Part shown: positions 13,142-24,296 of the stretch, piece after piece
How the letters are laid out: every line of letters begins with the position of its first letter
How positions within the stretch are numbered: the stretch's first letter is position 1
DNA from: Liolophura sinensis
Lineage: Eukaryota; Mollusca; Polyplacophora; Chitonida; Chitonidae
NCBI RefSeq assembly: GCF_032854445.1
Contig: NC_088301.1
Location: forward strand, 58,106,512-58,170,511
Reading direction: 5' to 3'
Length of the DNA stretch: 64,000 nucleotides
Translations under genes and position numbers: made by a program
The notes under the pieces: model-generated
Database searches by the model: none
What the model was told of the DNA's origin: nothing
The model's input: only the letters and a program-made list of their open reading frames with translations

Positions 13142-13220
13142 TTATACCATGTCGGTGGAAGAGAAGTGGCCTTCAACAAACGTTAGACTGCTCAAACGGC
13201 TATACGAGTGTCTTCGGCCC
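13142..13220 (+). repeat. dispersed repeat, family b, copy 1
   Basis: The core ACCATGTCGGTGGAAGAGAA followed by GTGGCCTTCAACAAACGTTA is closely matched at 61264-61340 (ACCATATTGGTGGAAGACAA ...) and more briefly at 38783-38830 (GCCATGTTGGTGGAAGATAG ...), all on the plus strand. This is an unidentified interspersed repeat; the element ends are not visible. Confidence 0.45.
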
Positions 13221-14219
13221 ACGAACAGTGAAGGCTTCCCTGTGTAAGGCCGAATTTGACCCTCACACTTCTTGAAAGCCAAGTAGCGTAATCGCTGGAC
13301 CAAGGCTTTCTCCCCAGGGTCTAGCACATACGTAATTTCTTATCGAGACATTTGTAAAACAGATAATCCAATCTTAAAAATATTAGTCACGTAGCTTAGT
13401 TACTTCAACGGAAGAACAGTAAACAGTGTTCAATAATTAAATACTTCCATGCAATACCCAAGCTGGAATATCCTCATTTAATCCTGCTGAGATGATTTTA
13501 GAGCCTCACTTTCAGATTCGGGTATGTTCTTTTGGGTATAGTTAATACTCAAAAGCTCAAATTAATAGCAGTATATTTTAACAAAAGATCAGCAGCTAAA
13601 TTGACACGATAAATCGTGACAATAATTTAGTCAAATCTTCAATCTTAGCATAAAACGTTTATTGTATATGTAGTCAACGTATACGTAAACGTGTTACACT
13701 GTGCTTCGTATCATATATGGTTGTATAGGCCTACGGTTAACGATATATAAATCAAAATCATCTCCCTTGTCGTGGTAATCGCACACTCCGCTCGTTTCCC
13801 AATCTCCAACACTAAAACATTCATGATTTATTTTTAATCACATGTATAGATAAGGTGCCAGGATAGGGTAATGGCGCACACAATATAGGCTACCAAGATA
13901 ACAGACAGGAAACAGGCCTGAATAAAGTAATGACAATCTATAATCCCTCTGAGTCTGGTGCCAGAATGATGGACACCTGGATCAGACAAATCAGATCATG
14001 GCAGCCCGAATTGGGTAACAGGATAACAAGTAAGAAAGAGGCAGGGATAAGGTAATGGTAAAATAAACCTCTTACAGGTGAGATGAATGGGGCGACGTAC
14101 CTAAATAACATCATTGTGCTCTTAATGGTTGTAGCCAGTGAGAATAGTATCTTTACCTCAAACAGAATCCCTGAAATCTCATTGGGTAATATATGACTTA
14201 CAGGATAACGAGTTAAACC

Positions 14220-14262
14220 AAAGCAGCAGTGTGATAGTTGGCAAATTGTCACACGTAACCCG
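14220..14262 (+). repeat. dispersed repeat motif, family c, copy 2
   Basis: Core CAGTGTGATAGTTGGCAAAT then TGTCACACGTAACC, related to the copies at about 1335-1395 (minus), 54484-54525 and 59505-59560. Confidence 0.4.
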
Positions 14263-15849
14263 TCAAATACAGCCATTGTCATTTCACCTAAACAGACCAT
14301 GTGTAAAATTATTGTATTTCATTGTACTGTATTCCATACTACAAAGACGGCAAGGCATTTATTGAGTGTCCATAGAATTTCGATCGAATAATGTGGACAC
14401 TGGCTGAAAATACATTACCCTTTTTCTGGCCCTTTATGTCAAGTACGTTAAGGCGTTTGTTGCCATTGTCCCTATCTTTAGGTTGTCATGTGTAGGTATC
14501 GGAAGGTCTGTAATGTTTAGGAAGTTATGTGCCTGCAGTGCATACAGGTAGATTTCTTTTGATTCGTATAACGTCCATTTCATTGGCGTTTTACGACTTG
14601 ACTACTCTAAACCTGATGGTGGCATTCAAGGCTAGGCTGCAATGTATATGACCATGTGAAATGCTAGGATCTTCGTTACAATTAACTGTGATAGTTTGGG
14701 GATATTATTTCGGAATTCCTCCTAGGATTAGTTGTGCTACGGGACTTTGAACTCAGGACATTCATGCCAGCCAAGTTCGTTGTAAAGGTAAGTATGTATA
14801 ATTATGTAGGTATGCATCGGGTTGTACATCCTACTTAACAATTTTTCAGTCATATTATGACAAGGAGGAACAAAAATTTACCACTTCTTCTCATCTGAAA
14901 TGAAGTTATATAAGAATTTCCAATCTAACTCCCACTTGTGCCTGCAGACTGTATGTAATTGTTCTAAAAATTATATTTTTATCACCATTGTGATGTACAG
15001 ACAGCATACTTAACCAAATGTTTTCAAAAATAAGAAGCAGCTCAATTTTCAGATCCATTTTTAAAGTCTGCTCGGAGTGGGTAGTGGGGTGGAAAGGGTA
15101 AATAGGACTCTGAGCTTTAAACTGGCATGTCTGAAAAGCCGTGTTTGCATAATGGGTCAGAAATTTAGCGTAGTCTTGTTAATGTCTAGAAGTTTATGGA
15201 CAGTGTAGGCGAATAAACTAGTAAACTTTCCTTTAACGATGCCGTCAGAGGAGGTGTTGGCTGTCCGTTTAGCCTTTATAGGTATCGAATGTCTAAAGTT
15301 TGAGGTTCCCGCAGAAAGACTTCTGGTAAACAAGGGTGTCGAGGAAATCATGTTATTGAGAGAGGGCTTGTGCTTGACAATAAGTAACTACTCTTTTATT
15401 CTGACTTTGGAATCTGACTAAGTGGAACTGTAAGTCAGAATTTCATGTGTAAGATTAAATGGGCTGTTTTGAGACTGGTCACCGACAGCAGAAAATTTGT
15501 AACTGAAGCTACTAATAGCATGTTCAAGTAATGTATCCTGGATGAACTTGTACATTTCGCCTATCCGTCGCGGAGCATTCACCACAACATATTTTTATAT
15601 ACAACTATTTATTTTCAGTTCACATTCCTTCCTGTCTCTGTAGGAAATGACACAATATCAACAATTAACAAATTTTAAATCACCACGAATTTGATTTGTA
15701 ACTTATCCCAGATTAAAAAATATGGAATTTGGTGCAGTTGGAGGAGTGTTGTCCAGGGATCTACACCCTAAAGCCTGTACACTATAAAGAAACTTTTGTG
15801 ATCCTTTGTGGAGGATCATTTTAAAGCTCATTGTCCCTTACAGGTAGAA

Positions 15850-16282
15850 ACATAAAGATTACAGCAAGAGTGCGAAAATTTAGTTGTAAATGTGGTATTG
15901 TGCACCTTTTCAATTTTTCATTAATGAGAAAAGGCCATTTGAAAAAAAAAATGATGAGTATTTGGAAACATTTCTTGGTACATACTGTCTTTGCATTATA
16001 GTGTTCTAAATAGATGCATGTTCAGTGCATATGTCCTAGAGCATTTTTCAGCTAACAGATGTGTTCAACATGCGTATTAATCATATATATGTTTATATTG
16101 TTATATGTTCATAAATGTTATCATAATTCACGTTTAATGCAAGTGTTTGGATATAAACAACAAACTTACATTCAACTAAATTTACATGTATTACACATGC
16201 ATCACATCCTTTTCAGAACATTACTTTTTCCCACTTTTTCAGTTGATATTTGCAGCTTTTTATGTTTTCTTTTCCTTTAAAG
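15850..16282. mobile_element. long-TIR MITE, diverged copy
   Basis: The left end (AGAAACATAAAGATTACAGC then AAGAGTGCGAAAATTTAG) and the reverse complement of the right end (GAAAACATAAAAAGCTGC then GAAAAAGTGGGAAAAAGT) form an imperfect inverted repeat. The same ends and a matching interior (TTGCATTATAGTGTTCTAAA against TTGCATAATAATGTTCTAAA) occur at 43070-43543. This is therefore a non-autonomous, palindrome-like DNA element with two copies in the window. No transposase remains. Confidence 0.45.
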
Positions 16283-19200
16283 AATAGGCGTTTAGACAAC
16301 GAATAAGAAGCTCATATCTTGAAAAAAAAATGGAGAGTGTGAAGGTGAAGAGTCGGTTTTTTGAGATATTAAAACTTCAGTTCAACACCAACAAAAAATG
16401 TGCACATTGACAAGAGGCATTTTCAACTAAGGTTAGGAGTGTAAGTGAAACTTCGCTTGTTACTGACGCATTATCTGAACGTACATCTTCTCGGAAGAGC
16501 TTTGTCTCCTCAGTGGCTGCTCTTGCTTCAACGATCATTTCTGCAGTTGCCGCCTCCGTTAATAATTTGGAATAAAATTACTAAAATGGCTTCCCATTTG
16601 TGAGGTCGATCACAGTCTTCACATGGTTTGAAGAGTGGCTCGTTTCCCTTACAAGCGAGCGTTTCGAGGACTTCCCTATGAAATGAATCTGGGAGATCAG
16701 TTCACATGTTTGCCGAAGTATATGTCAACTGATTTAACGTTAGTTACTTCTCTGCCTGGATACTTTGTGGTCTCTTGAGAAGTAGTCGGCCATGGATGAC
16801 TAAATGTGAAATGCAGGACAGGCTACTTTCCTGATGAGCCTGTGCCGCCTACACGAACGTCACAGGTAAGGTGTTGGTCATCTTGTCGACGGTCCTGGGG
16901 TGCATTTGCTTCAAGGTCGAAAAGGTTAAGTAGCAGCGTAAACTCAACCTCATAAGACAAACACAGTGAAATTTCCATGATTTGGAATGTAGGATCATTA
17001 AAATGCCAGAGGTTGTTGTTCGACCGAAGCAATTTTCGCTTGGCGAACTGGATGGATGTCTAAATTACCCTCTTACATCATTAGTCTGCCACCAACCTGC
17101 GCATGGTCGTGGGTTTACCCCGGGCTCTGCCCGGTTTCCTCCCACCATAATGCTGGCCGCCGTCGTATAAGTGAAATATTCTTGAGTACGGCGTAAAACA
17201 CCAATCAAATAAATAATTAAATCTTACAACATTATTGTCAACGATTTTCACCTGGTAGCCGAAGTTATGGAGCGGTTTTCAATGCATTCGTTTCCCATCG
17301 CTATTACTAAGATCTCGCAGTTTGATGACGAGTGGAACAGGACCATGTTCCAAAAACGGTTAAACACGGCCCAATCTGTTAGGGCGCCATGTTGCTAGTG
17401 TTGACGATAGCCAGTCTAGCATTAGTGTAGGCTGGCCATGAGTCGCACTGAGAGGACTACTAAGAGTACTAAACTACAGCTGGAGAACACTGCCTTAACA
17501 CCTGCTTTAGGAGTAGTTGAGAATGAAGTTCTTGTAGTCGCCTATTTCCGGGCGTGTGGTCGTAAGGAGGACAATTATCAGTTCACCACAGTCAAGGTTT
17601 TAGTTAAATAGTAGCAATTTACATGTCTCTTAGCACAACGGCTTAATGAGAATTAGGCAAAACTAAATGCAATGATTTAATAGCAATTTATTAGATGCCA
17701 CTGGTCTAGAATTACTCAAAATTCTGTGTTGCACATTTAACATACACTCACATTAAAACAATGTAGAGGGACCTAAAATTGCACACGATGGCGTTACAAA
17801 CCACACAAACTTATCCAGGTGATCTTTAAAGGACAAGACAGCACATGGCTAAAAGATATTGTAATAAAAAAAGGATACCCAAGCTTTCCAAAAAGCATTA
17901 TGCTTTATTATTTTAATGAGATTTCATTAAAACATGAAGAATAAAATGTCGGTGATAAATGTTTCCAAATCAAAGGCGTTGCTATCAGATTGCGCGGCCT
18001 AAGCTATGACTTAGTCTTGCCCATCCATGAAATGACATATGATAACACAGACCTACTGTATAAGACATCATTTTATGATTGTTTACAACGATTTATTTGC
18101 CTGTAGTCGAAGGCCCACCACAGGCGTAAATTCAGTTGATTTTCAACGACGGTTTCACAAATTATGTCAGACAGTAGCATATCATTACCGGCAAATCTGT
18201 ATTCATCTCCACAAACACTTTTTTGTCGTTCATATTAGCGTTTAGGCATCAGTTTCTCAATGACAGATATCAAAATCAGTGCAAAATTCATTAGGGATAG
18301 CGAAGGTTTATGGGAATGAGAAAATGGCATCTCACCGGACAATCCTTAAAATTAATTAAGCCTTGTGATATAATTATTTTTTGCTCTAACTTTAAACTGA
18401 TGTATTTAAATTTTGCTCCTTCGTCTTTCTCGCATAAAGATATGTTTTTTCTGTTTTCTGTCATAAAATACAGTAAAATTATTGAAACACCGTGTGTAAG
18501 CCGAGGTGCTTTCTCTGATGTTCGCGATAGCTAGGTCAGCACTGCTTTCATCTTAGAAGCCACCGCTGCAAAATTGAAGCGTAAGATCCAGTGACAGTTG
18601 AATGCCTAGATGAGCCTCAGTGGTGCTTCAGAAATGTGCAGAAATGTACAACAAACCTATTGCAATTATGTAAACATTCAATAGGGGTAAACATCACCAG
18701 CACAACCCCACCGGAGGCTACGACCTGAACTAGGAATACCCCAGCCGTTCATCTATAGCTAGTCTATTTAAACAGGGTCACTGGAAGTCTTTGTAAAGGA
18801 TATAGTTGGCCTATTGTATCAACAGTTCAGGCAGTGGAAGAAATATTTTTCCACTATGTCCATTTTCAGAGAAAACTCTATTTATCATTTGGACAGTCCA
18901 CAACTTAGACTACTATACAGAGCTAGAGTAAACGTGACGTCAGCTTTCCACAGGTTTCCACAGGTGCTGTCTTTCACCTTAAGGCGGATTTGTGACGTCA
19001 TTAGTTGGCTGCGTTTTTGCGTCATGGCAGGCTAGGAAATGGCTGTAATTTGGGGTCGACCTGATTTTGAAACCATGGGCTCGTCGTTCTTCGTTTTTAA
19101 GCGCTTTTAATGTTTACACAATTACCATGTCTGTATCTATCTTTCGGATTCGTTTATTCAACCTGAGTAAAACTTACCTCTTGTCACATGTATGTATTAC

Positions 19201-20404
19201 TTTGTGTTATAGTGGCTACCAAGTAATACTTAACTTACGAATTACAAGCGATGACATTTGTTTAAGGTATGTTGACATGTTTTCTAGGGTCTATACACAG
19301 TGAGCACAAAAAGACAAAATGATAACTCGTCTCAACAGAATGAGCACTGCATACTTCGCACATATCTCACGGTGCGTCTATGGATCGAAACAGATGTTCG
19401 TATACCACCCGTCAATCTATGTGGTCGTTCCAGATCAATAATTGCAAGACCAATTCCAAAACACAAGGTTTAAGACAAGCTACCAAAAAAAGCAAAAGAG
19501 TAAATAGTGCGAACTAGGACGCAATCATGCAAAGAGAAGCAGTGAGCAGTTTTCAATGATGTTGGAATGGCGCAAGGAATGTTCTAGGGGAATGGTTGAA
19601 AACAGTATTCAAATAGTGTAACATGCTAAAACATAGGTTGTCGGTAATAGCTCAACATAAATAGTAACATTTACAGGTTGACCTGTTAATATATAATAGT
19701 TGCTTTAAAAGTCGTAATTTGACTCTCTCCAGAGCGATGGCATTGTAGAAGCCTTATATACTTCGTCAGAAAAGTTACTGTGCATTAAAGTTTGCAGAAT
19801 TTTAAAAAAGCATTTCACAAAGTACAACCTACATTAATATTCGTTATAAGCCACCCTGGATTACGTATTCACAGAATAAATTACGTGTTATATAAATGAA
19901 GCACAGACTCTGCATGCTCTGATTTGCCAGTTTTGTGTGTCATTGGATAGTCATGCTTAAACCATTGCAAACCTTCGCCTATCCAGTTTCAAAGGCATAA
20001 GACTGACGTCAACAAACGTAATCTGGCGGTTGCGTCCAAAATACCAGGCACTGTGCTTCACAACTGTGTCCTGCAAAGATCCATCAATTTAGTACAGGTG
20101 TATAGATACATATAGGTGAATCGCTTTAGCGGTGTGAATATTGTATTCACAGTCCAACAACTCAGCAGACTCATCTGACGTCGTCTGCAGGATTCAAGAA
20201 TATCTATGTACCCTACGAGAACGCTGTTGTCCAATGAAAAGCCGAGTATTTTTTCTGACGCGGGATAAAGAACAAAGTGTGTTTCGGGTGAAAATCTGGT
20301 TTATGGACGTAATGAGCATATAATAAAGCAGGATTAGCCGTTATGGGGCGATTGGTGCACCTTCTCAGTAGACAGAACCTCATCACGTGTTGAATTCAGA
20401 GATA
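16283..20404. other. intergenic stretch without recognisable gene
   Basis: Apart from the SINE fragment at 17089-17217 I see only short unrelated open frames, up to about 78 codons. No domain, RNA gene or tandem array was recognised. Confidence 0.5.
17089..17217 (+). mobile_element. 5'-truncated SINE
   Basis: The plus strand carries the 3' half of the same SINE seen at 46868-47122: TGGTCGTGGGTTTACCCCGG, CTGCCCGGTTTCCTCCCACC, GGCCGCCGTCGTATAAGTG, ATTCTTGAGTACGGCGTAAA and a CAAATAAATAATTAAA tail. The tRNA-like head is absent. No clear target duplication was found. Confidence 0.75.
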
Positions 20405-20700
20405 CTAGCCATCTGTACTGAAGCTTGTTGTACCAACAGCTCTCAGGAGCATCCCAAACGTGTTCGATGGGATTGAGGTCAGGTGACTTACTCCATGACG
20501 TAAATCACCGCATTTGGCAGTAAATTTCGTGTCAAAGTATCTGTGTGTCGTGTCGCACGTTCAACATATGTTAGGCGTGATATGAGAATTGTGTATCTCT
20601 CAAGGGGTGTTAGCGTGTTTTTTGTAATCACCAGCAAATTCTGCATATGTCTTGGTGCTCTACCACATGAAATTGTGGTCAAATGACCTCCCACATGCGT
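20405..20700 (-). pseudogene. Tc1/mariner transposase remnant
   Basis: The minus strand at 20449-20490 encodes KSPDLNPIEHVWDA, the hallmark SPDLNPIE block around the last catalytic acidic residue of Tc1/mariner DDE transposases. Upstream on the same strand, in another frame, follow RHTDTLTRN..PNAVIYVME and LLVITKNTLTPLERYTIL, which match the usual order of segments before that block. Stops and frame changes separate the pieces, so this is a decayed fragment covering roughly the C-terminal third. Terminal repeats were not found. Confidence 0.65.
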
Positions 20701-22994
20701 TTTCACAGTAGAGCGTGGTTCATCACAACTGCAATGGTCGGATGCGTCACATTACAGTATTTGCTCATATTAACTACCTTTGACTACCCATTTTCAATAT
20801 ATTTCATTTTTAATGTGAAGTTCCTTTTTTGTTTAGTATAATTTTAGCTAAGTGCAAAACAGCAGTGCAGAAATTTATTGTGTACCAACCACCTATAATG
20901 TCAGTGTGAAAGTATTATCCAATCAGTGCTCCTTCACCCCTCTGTTCTGGGGTAAATCATACCATGTGTAACCTATATAGCATAAGCATCCCATTAGCAC
21001 TTCCGGTTTTTCGGGAAGGAATGTAATTCGGTGTATTTTCGGGTGTATATTTTTTTCCACCTCCAGCCTACAATTTTTGCGTGCAGGTGCATATTTGGTA
21101 TCAAATCGATGGAAACTGTTCAAACTATGGGCATGTACTAAGTTTTAGTACTAATGATGAAAGTTTGAAATCCTGGGTAAGAGGACACAAAGAGGCCGGT
21201 TGTGATTGGACAGCGAATGACGCACTCTTGGTTTTACTGGGCTCACCTCCCAGCTGCTGGCATCAAAACATCCACATTTTGCCGGACAATGTATGTCCGA
21301 AAGGCTATGACTGCTTCATGTTGTGTCTAATTCCGCTTAATCCGAGGGTAGGGCCCATGTTGAATTAGATCGCCACGTTGGAAATATAATTTATTATCGA
21401 CAACTTGGTCCACATTTTGAATACTTATTTCACTCATATACCTAGAATATACTTTGCGTTTTTCCAACATCAATGGAAACTGGAACGGATGACTGTTTCT
21501 CTTTGCATGGCTCCGTCCTAATTTCGTACTTGATATTCTTTCTTTGTTCTTTGATAGTTTTTGTTAAACGTCATTTTGGGAATTGGCTTTGCGATTATTC
21601 ACCCCGAATGTCCATATTGGTTTACAGCTGGTATACGAATGCCTGTTTTGACACATAAATTCTCACAGGTTAGGCAAGGCATGCACCAATGTTTTAATGG
21701 TCGTGGAATGTCAGGGACAAAGTCACAGTACTAAACGTTAACATTGACCAAGGGAGATAAATGTAGTATAAAACACACGCGCGAGATCATTAGCTATTGT
21801 CTCGTGAACGTGTGATATTTCTCTGTGAGGGTGAGCGTGTTGTCCTTGTACATCGCGTTTAGTGGAATTTCATAAAATTATATAGAGATATAAAGAGATA
21901 TATAGGTATAGAGAGATAAGACCTGTCGGTGTACAGTTTATAATTCCACAGTGATGTGATCTGACTTGTTATGGAGTGTAATCGGTATGTCGACACATAT
22001 TAATGTCACATGACATTACGCTGAAACCGTAATGACAGGAAGTGTGATTTTAACATTTTGATGTTAGAATTCTTTAATCTTTTCATGGTAAAGAGATATT
22101 TCTCCGCACATGAAACGGTTAAGTATGCTGGCAGTGGGCAGATCTGCAAGTGTTGGTATTTCTATCTCAGTAACTCAGACTTTTTGCATTGACCTTGTTT
22201 TCATATGGATAATTCACGTGTTTTAAAGCTTGATTTCATTTGTTGTGTAACAAAATAGGAGACAAAAATGGGAGTGCAATATTTCTTTTTTAATCACGAA
22301 CACGACTGTCAAGAATTGATTGCAAATTATTTATGCTTAACTACCTTACTCATTTTGTCGTCTTTATTATCAAATATCAGTTGTATTGTTATCTCACACT
22401 TCTCGGTGACAAAATCATAACTCACTTTTATGTGTTAGGATTATCGTTAATGTTATTAATTGTAAATGTAGTCAGGGTAATCAGACAAGAAGGTATCACG
22501 GACCCCTGATTGTGAGGACCAACCTTATTTTATCCTAAAAACATTTTAATTCATTGTACTATGGCTTGCATAAACGCAATTGTTTCGCAGCATCGTTAAT
22601 GATATGTCGTCCCACTGTATAATATTCTTGTGGTAAGTATTCTGGAATCTTCAATACAGAATAAACAAGGAGAACTTATTGTTTTATAATAACATGATAG
22701 TGTATTTTCTTACGCATACAAACGCATTATTGACATGAAACAAAGACAACCTTGGAAAGGTTTCGAGCCATGTACATAAAACATGTGAAGTAAGAGAAAG
22801 TCTGGCCTCTATCGAAAATCGATGATCGTTACTGTGGTTTAAGTATAGCTTGATCATTGATGGCGAAGGACACCCGATTTAACACCGAATTTTCTGCTCT
22901 TTCCGCTTTTGGATAATACATAGCAACAAACAGTGAGGCATTTTGCTTCAAATTATAGATTACTAGGCAAAATATGTTCTTAATGTTGTAATTT
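20701..22994. other. intergenic stretch with one dispersed repeat copy
   Basis: No gene recognised. Contains the family-a dispersed repeat at about 21320-21660, and a short run of GAGATATA-type repeats near 21885-21920. Confidence 0.45.
21320..21660 (+). repeat. dispersed repeat, family a, copy 1
   Basis: Shared blocks, in order: TTAGATCGCCAC, a gap, CTCTTTGCATG, CGTTTTGGGAATTGG-like, CTTTGCGATTATT..CC..AATGTCC. The same order and spacing occur at about 62460-62840 (CATTAGATCGCCACC, TTCTCTTTGCATGA, CGTTTTGGGAACTGGCCTTG, CGATTATTGACC). Part of it occurs at about 50220-50380. The family is unidentified. Confidence 0.5.
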
Positions 22995-23362
22995 TTAACG
23001 GAGGTAATGCTAATACGTTGACAGATGGAGCTACTATAGGCCTGCATAAAAAGGTAATGGTGCAACGTTGACAGATTGAGCTAATATAGGCCTAGATAAA
23101 CAGGTAATGGTGCACCGTTGACAAATGGAGCTAATATAGGCCTACATAAACAGGTAATGGTGCAACGTTGACAGATAGAGCTAATATAGGCCTAGATAAA
23201 CAGGTAATGGTGCAACGTTGACAGATTGAGCCAATATAGGCCTACTTAAACAGGTAATTGTGCACTGTTGATAAATGGAGCTAATATAGACCTACATATA
23301 CAGGTAATGGTGTAACGTTGAAAGATGGAGCTAATATAGGCCTACATAAACAGATAATGGTG
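22995..23362. repeat. 50-bp tandem repeat, about 7 copies
   Basis: The unit is about 50 bp: AGGTAATGGTGCAACGTTGA, CAGATGGAGCTAATATAGG, CCTACATAAAC. Copies differ by scattered substitutions. Five copies contain the palindrome TAGGCCTA, which is also frequent elsewhere in the window. No coding role is visible. Confidence 0.85.
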
Positions 23363-23659
23363 GCCGTTGTCAGTTTCGTTTAATGTGAAAATATAATTTT
23401 CAGATTCTATTATGTTTATCTACAGGAACGCAAGCTAAAGGGGAATAAGCAAGTTATAGACTGTAGTAAAATTACTGGTTATCTCCCTGTCTGTTGTTCT
23501 TCCCCTACGCAGAGTTAAAAGACAGTTCTGGTGTTGAAATGTTATAACCTTTGAAAATATATAGCGGGAAGGACAGTAGACTAGTACAAAACTAACACGT
23601 ATGGACAGGGATAACCATGGTTGCTGGTAAGTCGATGAAGAAAGAACTGCCAATAAGTA

Positions 23660-23680
23660 GGGGAGGCTTGGGAGAGTTGG
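23660..23680 (+). repeat. left terminal inverted repeat of the pogo-like element
   Basis: Twenty-one bases identical to the reverse complement of 27058-27078. After one mismatch the match continues for about three more bases. The preceding TA is the target duplication. Confidence 0.9.
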
Positions 23681-24034
23681 TCCAGGGGGAGACTTGGACC
23701 AGCCTTATTTTAATTGATATGTGGGGCTGCCAGTGTTGAGTTGTGCCCCTTGATGAAAGTGCTGGTCAACGTGTGCTCGTTGGTGTAGGGGGATGTTCCA
23801 TGAGGTCAAGGTGACAAATTCTGTCAGCAAAAAAGTTTTTTAGGCGGTAAAGACTAAAACTGAGCTTCAAGGTATGTTTTTTCCTCCACACTTCCTGATT
23901 TGCACAACAGTAATGTAACACCTCGTAATGAATAGCTGTGATATTGCCCTACAATGGCAGAATTTATAAAATAACAAAATTTAAATGCAGCGTGGAAAGA
24001 AATGGCGGGAAACAAAAATGGCATGATGGGGAGG

Positions 24035-24110
24035 GTTGGACCACATGGAAGTGGGAGGGTTGGGCCAGCGGCTCATCTCTCCCCTTATGGTGGACCAACT
24101 CTCCCACAGA
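24035..24110. repeat. subterminal copies of the transposon end motif
   Basis: The blocks GGGAGGGTTGGACCA, GGGAGGGTTGGGCCA and, inverted, GGACCAACTCTCCCAC resemble the terminal repeat. Inverted and direct partners lie at 26840-26895 (CCCAACTCTCC, GGCCCAACTCTC, GGGAGACTTGGGCC) and at 23685-23700. Subterminal repeats of this kind usually serve as extra transposase-binding sites; that role is inference here. Confidence 0.6.
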
Positions 24111-24296
24111 TATGTTTGGCTGTCCAAAATGATCCTGTCGATATAAGTAATGGGTTTGTAAGTGTGAAAGTAAGATTAGTAACGTTCTAATTATGTTCCT
24201 GTCCTAATTATTAATAAAACTCATCCTATATTTAACTAATTCACGAGCGTCCTTAATAGCCCAAAGTCTTATTTAGATGCTATTCATTTACACCAG

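Larger units (their letters stand above)
11955..15849. other. intergenic stretch with dispersed repeat copies only
   Basis: No gene recognised. It holds one copy each of two unidentified dispersed repeats (13142-13220 and 14220-14262). A segment at about 13850-14060 has short recurring pieces (GATAAGGTAATGG / GGATAGGGTAATGG). Confidence 0.45.
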
